Shown: one piece after another, positions 60,007 to 64,000 of the stretch | How the letters are laid out: every line of letters begins with the position of its first letter | Position numbering within the stretch: the stretch's first letter is position 1 | Assembly: GCF_031458095.1 (NCBI RefSeq) | Contig: NZ_JAVDXU010000001.1 | Span: forward strand, 124,001-188,000 | DNA from: Pelomonas saccharophila_A | GTDB lineage: Bacteria; Pseudomonadota; Gammaproteobacteria; Burkholderiales; Burkholderiaceae_C | DNA length: 64,000 bases | Reading direction: 5' to 3' | Made by a program: the position numbers and the translations under genes | Notes under the pieces: model-generated | Told to the model about the DNA's origin: nothing | The model's input: only the letters and a program-made list of their open reading frames with translations | The model's database searches: none

Positions 60007-61404
60007 ATGCAGGTCAACGCAACCATCTTCAAGGCCTATGACATCCGCGGCGTCGTCGGCAAGACCTTGGACGAGCAGCTCGCCGAACACCTGGGCCGGG
60101 CCTTCGGCACCGAGGCCAAGGCCCTGGGCGAGAAGGCCGTCGCCGTGGGTCGTGACGGCCGCCTGTCCGGCCCCGGCCTCGTCGCCGCGCTGATCCGCGG
60201 CCTGGCCAGCACGGGCCTGGACGTCGTCGACATCGGCGCCGTGACGACGCCCATGCTCTATTACGTCGCCGCCACGCGCATCAAGCATGGCTGCAACTCC
60301 GGCATCATGGTCACGGGCAGCCACAACCCCAAGGACTACAACGGCTTCAAGATGGTCCTGAAGGGCGCCGCCGTCTATGGCGAGCAGATCCAGGGCCTGC
60401 GCCGCCGCATCGAGGCCGAGGACTACGCCGGCGGCAAGGGCCGCGTCGGCAAGATGGACGTGGGCGCCGAGTACTCGGCCCGCATCGTCAAGGACTGCAA
60501 GCTGGCCCGGCCGATGAAGATCGTCGTCGACAGCGGCAACGGCATCCCCGGCGCCTCGGCCCCGGCCATCCTGCGTGCCCTGGGCTGCGAGGTCGTCGAC
60601 ATCTTCTCCAAGGTCGACGGCGACTTTCCCAACCACCACCCCGATCCCTCGCGTCCCGAGAACCTCGAGGACCTGAAGAAGATCGTCCACGCCACCGACG
60701 CCGAGCTGGGCCTGGCCTTCGACGGCGACGGCGACCGTCTGGGCATCGTCACCAAGGACGGCGAGATGATCATGCCGGACCGCCAGATCATGCTGCTGGC
60801 CGCCGACATCCTGAAGCGCAACAAGGGCGCCGAGATCATCTTTGACGTCAAGTGCACCCAGCGCCTGGCCCCGTGGATCAAGGAGCATGGCGGCAAGCCG
60901 CTGATGTGGATGACGGGCCATTCCCTGGCCAAGGCCAAGCTGAAGGAAACCGGCGCGCCGCTGGCCGGCGAGCTGTCGGGCCACATCTTCTTTGCCGAGC
61001 GCTGGTATGGCTTCGACGACGCCATGTACACGGCCGGCCGCATGCTGGAGATCCTGTCGCGCAGCGCCGACCCGAGTGCCGTGCTGAAGGCCCTGCCCAA
61101 CAGCTTCAACACGCCCGAGATCAACGTGCCCTGCGCCGAAGGCGAGCACCACGAGGTCGTCAAGAAGCTCAAGGAGCTGGTGACACCGGGTGATCTGCCG
61201 GGCGTGCAGGAAATCATCACCATCGACGGCATGCGCTTCGAATATGCGGACGGCTTTGGCCTGATCCGCCCGTCCAACACGACGCCCGTCCTGGTGCTGC
61301 GCTTCGAAGGCCACACGCCCGAGGCCCTGGAGCGCATCCAGCACGACGTGCTGGAACAGCTCAAGCGCGTGAAGCCGGACGCCACCTTCGCGGCCGGGCA
61401 TTGA
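60007..61404 (+). CDS. phosphomannomutase/phosphoglucomutase
   Basis: 465 residues, the AlgC type. It interconverts hexose 1- and 6-phosphates for nucleotide sugars, LPS and exopolysaccharide. The phosphoserine is S105 in IMVTGSHNPKDYNGFK; the metal loop is AFDGDGDRLGIV; the sugar loop is AGELSGHIFFAE; and the phosphate-binding loop is RPSNTTPVLVLRFEG. N-terminal IFKAYDIRGVVG is typical. With the Kdo transferase further on, it fits an envelope polysaccharide region. Either manB or algC naming is possible. Confidence 0.94.
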   Translation: MQVNATIFKAYDIRGVVGKTLDEQLAEHLGRAFGTEAKALGEKAVAVGRDGRLSGPGLVAALIRGLASTGLDVVDIGAVTTPMLYYVAATRIKHGCNSGIMVTGSHNPKDYNGFKMVLKGAAVYGEQIQGLRRRIEAEDYAGGKGRVGKMDVGAEYSARIVKDCKLARPMKIVVDSGNGIPGASAPAILRALGCEVVDIFSKVDGDFPNHHPDPSRPENLEDLKKIVHATDAELGLAFDGDGDRLGIVTKDGEMIMPDRQIMLLAADILKRNKGAEIIFDVKCTQRLAPWIKEHGGKPLMWMTGHSLAKAKLKETGAPLAGELSGHIFFAERWYGFDDAMYTAGRMLEILSRSADPSAVLKALPNSFNTPEINVPCAEGEHHEVVKKLKELVTPGDLPGVQEIITIDGMRFEYADGFGLIRPSNTTPVLVLRFEGHTPEALERIQHDVLEQLKRVKPDATFAAGH

Positions 61405-61457
61405 GGCCAAGGCGGCCGCAGAGCCGCCTTCCATGCATCACTACAGGGAGAACTGTC

Positions 61458-62213
61458 ATGCCATTGATCGGAGGCCTGCACATCCTGATTGCGCTGTTCT
61501 GCGCGGTCCATGTCGTGCGCAGCGGCCAGCAGCTGTACTGGCTCTTCATCCTGTTTGCCTTCCCCCTGCTGGGCAGCGCGGTGTATTTCTTCGCCGTCTA
61601 TCTGCCCAATTCGCGGCTGGAGCGCGGTGCCTTCAAGGCCGTGTCGGCCGCAGCGCGGGCCCTGGACCCGGGGCGCGATGTGCGCGAGGCCCGCGCGGCC
61701 TTTGACGTCTCGCCCTCGGCCCAGAACCAGATGCGCCTGGCCGAGGCCCTGCTGAACAACGGCGAGGCGCCCGAGGCCGCGCGGCTGTATGAAGGCGCGC
61801 TGAAAGGCCCCTTCGCCAGCGACCCCGACCTGCGCTTCGGTGCAGTCCGCGCCTACGTCGAATCCCAGCGCTTCGATGCCGCCCTGCCGCATCTGCAGAC
61901 GCTCAAGGCCGAGCGCCCCGACTACCGACCCGACCAGGTCCTGCTGCTGCTGGCACGCTGCTATGCCGGCACCTCGCGTTCGGCCGAGGCGCGCGAGAAC
62001 TTCGAGGCGGCGGTGCGCCAGTACGGCAGCTTTGAGGCCCATGCCGAGTATTCGATCTGGGCCCTGGCCACCGGCGACGCCGCCACGGCTGCCAGACTGC
62101 AGACCGAGATCGACCGCCAGGTCAGGCAATGGAATCCCGTCAGCCGCCAGCTCAATGAGCCGGTCATGCGCCGCCTGAAGGCCGCGCATGAGCTGGCAAG
62201 CAAGGGTGGTTGA
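61458..62213 (+). CDS. membrane-anchored tetratricopeptide protein
   Basis: 251 residues, AGGGAG before the ATG. Two N-terminal hydrophobic segments (about 5-22 and 27-50; LYWLFILFAFPLLGSAVYFFAVY) resemble the small PLDc_N/phage-shock type helical pair. Residues 85-250 hold three to four TPR-like helix pairs (NQMRLAEALLNNGEAPEAARLYEGAL, LRFGAVRAYVESQRFDAALPHLQTL, VLLLLARCYAGTSRSAEARENFEAAV). TPR proteins are usually scaffolds. The stop overlaps the Kdo transferase start (TGATG), suggesting a role close to LPS synthesis; no direct evidence. Confidence 0.78.
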   Translation: MPLIGGLHILIALFCAVHVVRSGQQLYWLFILFAFPLLGSAVYFFAVYLPNSRLERGAFKAVSAAARALDPGRDVREARAAFDVSPSAQNQMRLAEALLNNGEAPEAARLYEGALKGPFASDPDLRFGAVRAYVESQRFDAALPHLQTLKAERPDYRPDQVLLLLARCYAGTSRSAEARENFEAAVRQYGSFEAHAEYSIWALATGDAATAARLQTEIDRQVRQWNPVSRQLNEPVMRRLKAAHELASKGG

Positions 62214-63484
62214 TGCCTGAGGGCCTCGCGCTGGCCCTGTACGCGACCGCGCTGCGGCTGCTGACGCCCTTTTATCTGCTGCGGCTGTGGCGGCGCGGTG
62301 CCAAGGAGGCGCTGTATCGCTTTGCGATGGGAGAGCGGCTCGGTTTCTACGGCGCTGCAGCCGAAGCCGGCCGGCTGTGGATCCATGCCGTATCCCTGGG
62401 CGAGACCCGCGCGGCCAGCGCCTTGATCGACGCGTTGCGCGCTCGAGACCCGGCGCTCAAGTTCCTGCTGACGCACTCCACCGCCACCGGCCGCGACGCC
62501 GGCCAGCCTCTGCTGCGCGAGGGCGACGCCCAGGCCTGGCTGCCCTATGACACCCCCGGCGCCGTGCGCCGCTTCCTGCGCCACTGGCAGCCCAGGACGG
62601 GGGTGCTGATGGAGACCGAGGTCTGGCCGACGCTGCAGCGCGAAGCTCGCAAGGCCGGGCTGCCGATGGTGCTGGCCAATGCGCGCCTGTCCGCGAAGAG
62701 TCTGCGCCAGGGCCAGCGCCTGGCCGCGCTGATGCGGCCGGCAGCGCAGCGCATGACGCTCGCCCTGGCGCAGACCGAGGCCGATGCCGAACGCATCCGG
62801 GCCATGGGCACGGCGCGCGTCGAAGTTGCGGGCAACCTGAAGTACGACATCGCCATGGACCCGGCCCTGATCGCCCGCGGCCAGGCCTGGGCGCAGCAGC
62901 TGGGCCGGCCCGTGCTGATGCTGGCCGTCAGCCGCGAAGGCGAAGAAAAGGCGCTGCTGGACGAGTGGATCAAGCAATCCTCCCCTCGCCCGCTGCTGGC
63001 CATCGTGCCGCGCCATCCCCAGCGCTTCGACGAGATCGCCGGCCTCATCGAGGCCGCCGGCCTGTCGCTGGCGCGCCGCAGCCGCTGGGCCGACGAACCG
63101 CCGGCCGAGGCGCTGCGCGCCGACGTCTGGCTGGGCGACTCCATGCGCGAGATGCCGCTGTACTACGGCCTGGCCAGCGTCGCCCTGCTGGGTGGCAGCT
63201 TCGAGCCCCTGGGCGGCCAGAACCTCATCGAGGCTGCGGCCTGCGGCTGCCCGGTGCTGGCCGGACCGCACACCTTCAATTTTGCCGAAGCGGCGGAACT
63301 GGCCATCGCCGCGGGCGCTGCGCGGCGCTGCGCGGATCTGCCTGAAGCCGTCGGCCAAGGCCTGGCGCTTTGCGCCGATGCGTCTTCGCGCCAGGCCATG
63401 GCGTCCCAGGCGCAGGCCTTCGCCCGCGCCCACCAGGGTGCCGCCGCCCGCATGGCAGCCGCCCTGCTCTCCCTCAAGCCCTGA
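62213..63484 (+). CDS. waaA: 3-deoxy-D-manno-octulosonic acid transferase
   Basis: 423 residues. WaaA (KdtA) adds Kdo from CMP-Kdo to lipid A precursor at the inner membrane. An N-terminal anchor (about 5-22), then the GT30 pattern: YRFAMGERLGFY, LWIHAVSLGETRAASALIDALR, LMETEVWPTL, MVLANARLSAKSL, GNLKYD, LLAIVPRHPQRFDEI, and the C-terminal VALLGGSFEPLGGQNLIEAAACGCPVLAGPHTFNF. The ATG at 62213 is used; a TTG one codon earlier is possible. Number of Kdo units added cannot be told. Confidence 0.95.
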   Translation: MPEGLALALYATALRLLTPFYLLRLWRRGAKEALYRFAMGERLGFYGAAAEAGRLWIHAVSLGETRAASALIDALRARDPALKFLLTHSTATGRDAGQPLLREGDAQAWLPYDTPGAVRRFLRHWQPRTGVLMETEVWPTLQREARKAGLPMVLANARLSAKSLRQGQRLAALMRPAAQRMTLALAQTEADAERIRAMGTARVEVAGNLKYDIAMDPALIARGQAWAQQLGRPVLMLAVSREGEEKALLDEWIKQSSPRPLLAIVPRHPQRFDEIAGLIEAAGLSLARRSRWADEPPAEALRADVWLGDSMREMPLYYGLASVALLGGSFEPLGGQNLIEAAACGCPVLAGPHTFNFAEAAELAIAAGAARRCADLPEAVGQGLALCADASSRQAMASQAQAFARAHQGAAARMAAALLSLKP

Positions 63485-63489
63485 CGACC

Positions 63490-63864
63490 ATGAAGACGTA
63501 TTCGGGCCAATGCCTTTGCGGCCGGGTGAAGCTGGCGGCGCAAGGCGAGCCGCTGCGCGTCGGCATCTGCCATTGCATGGACTGCCGTGGCGAAAGCGGC
63601 TCGGCCTTCACTTTCTACGCGGTCTGGCCAGCCGGGCAGTTCGAGCATTCGGGCGACACGGCCGAGTTCCGTGACCAGCGCTTCTGCCCCCACTGCGGCT
63701 CGCGGCTGTTCTCGCTGGACGACGAGGAGGCCGAGATCAAGCTCGGCGTCCTGTCGCAGGCGCCGACGCCGCTGGTACCGAGCTATGAACTCTGGGTCAA
63801 GCGCCGCGAGCCCTGGCTTCAGGCCGTGCCGGGCGCCAAGCAGTTCGACGAGAACCGGCGCTGA
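63490..63864 (+). CDS. GFA-family zinc protein
   Basis: 124 residues. Seven cysteines form the GFA zinc sites: C8 and C10 (SGQCLCGRVKL), C27, C29 and C32 (ICHCMDCRGESGSAF), and C66 and C69 (FCPHCGSRLF). The family was named for glutathione-dependent formaldehyde activation but most members have no proven reaction; some are carbon-sulfur lyases. It begins 5 bases after the waaA stop. The following gene is convergent, 3 bases away. Confidence 0.88.
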   Translation: MKTYSGQCLCGRVKLAAQGEPLRVGICHCMDCRGESGSAFTFYAVWPAGQFEHSGDTAEFRDQRFCPHCGSRLFSLDDEEAEIKLGVLSQAPTPLVPSYELWVKRREPWLQAVPGAKQFDENRR

Positions 63865-63867
63865 AGC

Positions 63868-64000
63868 TCAGCGCAATCTGGCCGACAGGCAGGCGCCCAT
63901 CAGCTGTTCCCGATAGTCCGCCAGGCGCTCGGGATCGTCCAGCGCGAAAGCCTTGGGGATGATCCGGTCCAGCATCTCCTGCGGGTAGCGAGCGGGGTCC
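63868..64000 (-). CDS. unidentified protein, C-terminal fragment
   Basis: The minus strand is open from the window edge to a TGA at 63870-63868, giving 44 codons in frame including the stop. The readable end (DPARYPQEMLDRIIPKAFAL, then DDPERLADYREQLMGACLSARLR) is hydrophilic and helical with good high-GC codon use, so it is probably the real C-terminus of a protein whose start lies beyond the window. I do not recognise a family. Confidence 0.5.
   Translation of the reverse strand, partial: DPARYPQEMLDRIIPKAFALDDPERLADYREQLMGACLSARLR

Noticed and set aside
58741..61434. An 897-codon open minus-strand frame whose first half runs antisense to the phosphomannomutase gene.
   Set aside because: The part over 60007-61404 is a GC-rich mirror of a firmly identified plus-strand gene. 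Only the end (58741-59871) is real, as the LytS-type kinase.

Overview
This is a gene-dense window of GC-rich DNA with short gaps and many stop-start overlaps (ATGA, TGATG). Gene content points to a betaproteobacterium of the order Burkholderiales, probably a Rubrivivax/Leptothrix/Roseateles-type lineage. The clues are a ZTP riboswitch in front of glyA, a ribD-ribBA-ribH-nusB cluster with a worn-out RibA domain, an MSHA-type pilus cluster, a chromate operon and a CCCCCTTGAGGGGG-type intergenic repeat. The taxonomic call is inference. I saw no rRNA, tRNA, transposase or CRISPR array.

Layout. 1-4.5 kb: the tail of a ChaC-like gene, a MocA-like nucleotidyltransferase, pdxH, and a minus-strand operon (msrA, ABC ATPase, His-rich permease, DUF3299 protein) resembling Zrg-type zinc systems. 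4.6-10.6 kb: a giant AsmA/DUF748 protein, a YdcF/ElyC-like protein and ubiD. 10.6-13.6 kb: a membrane-anchored lytic transglycosylase with a structured leader, then riboswitch-controlled glyA and nrdR. 13.7-18.9 kb: six type IV pilin-like genes (fimT, pilE, fimT, pilW, pilX, pilV types) without pilY1. 18.9-25.6 kb: ribD, ribBA, ribH, nusB, an aminotransferase, ybgC, tolQ, tolR, tolA. 25.6-26.9 kb: a degenerate histidine-kinase-like response regulator.

27-30.2 kb holds a complete bufferin-type copper RiPP locus: precursor (DUF2282), MNIO enzyme (DUF692), partner (DUF2063) and DoxX protein, divergent from an ECF sigma factor and a zinc-finger anti-sigma. It is followed by a 270-bp element with 33-bp terminal inverted repeats that fits exactly between the anti-sigma stop codon and the stop of pcp. 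31.2-47.8 kb is one long plus-strand MSHA-like pilus cluster: two tandem MshE-type ATPases (the first with four MshEN half-motifs at an exact 30-residue period), MshG, the MshA pilin behind a sigma-54 promoter, MshC/D/O/P minor pilins, the adhesin-like MshQ, and MshI/N/J/K/L assembly proteins.

47.8-64 kb: a VOC protein, a secreted beta-helix protein with a LacI-type operator, a chromate operon (chrB, chrA, a SOD-rhodanese fusion, a Cj0069-like protein), an EamA transporter, two alkylation-repair genes (ogt and an Ada-AlkA fusion), a periplasmic binding protein, a LytS/LytR-type two-component pair, phosphomannomutase, a TPR membrane protein, Kdo transferase, a GFA-family protein and the end of an unidentified gene.

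The best candidates for something new are the bufferin locus with its paired promoter boxes, the stop-to-stop inverted-repeat element beside it, and the four-fold c-di-GMP-type module on the first pilus ATPase.
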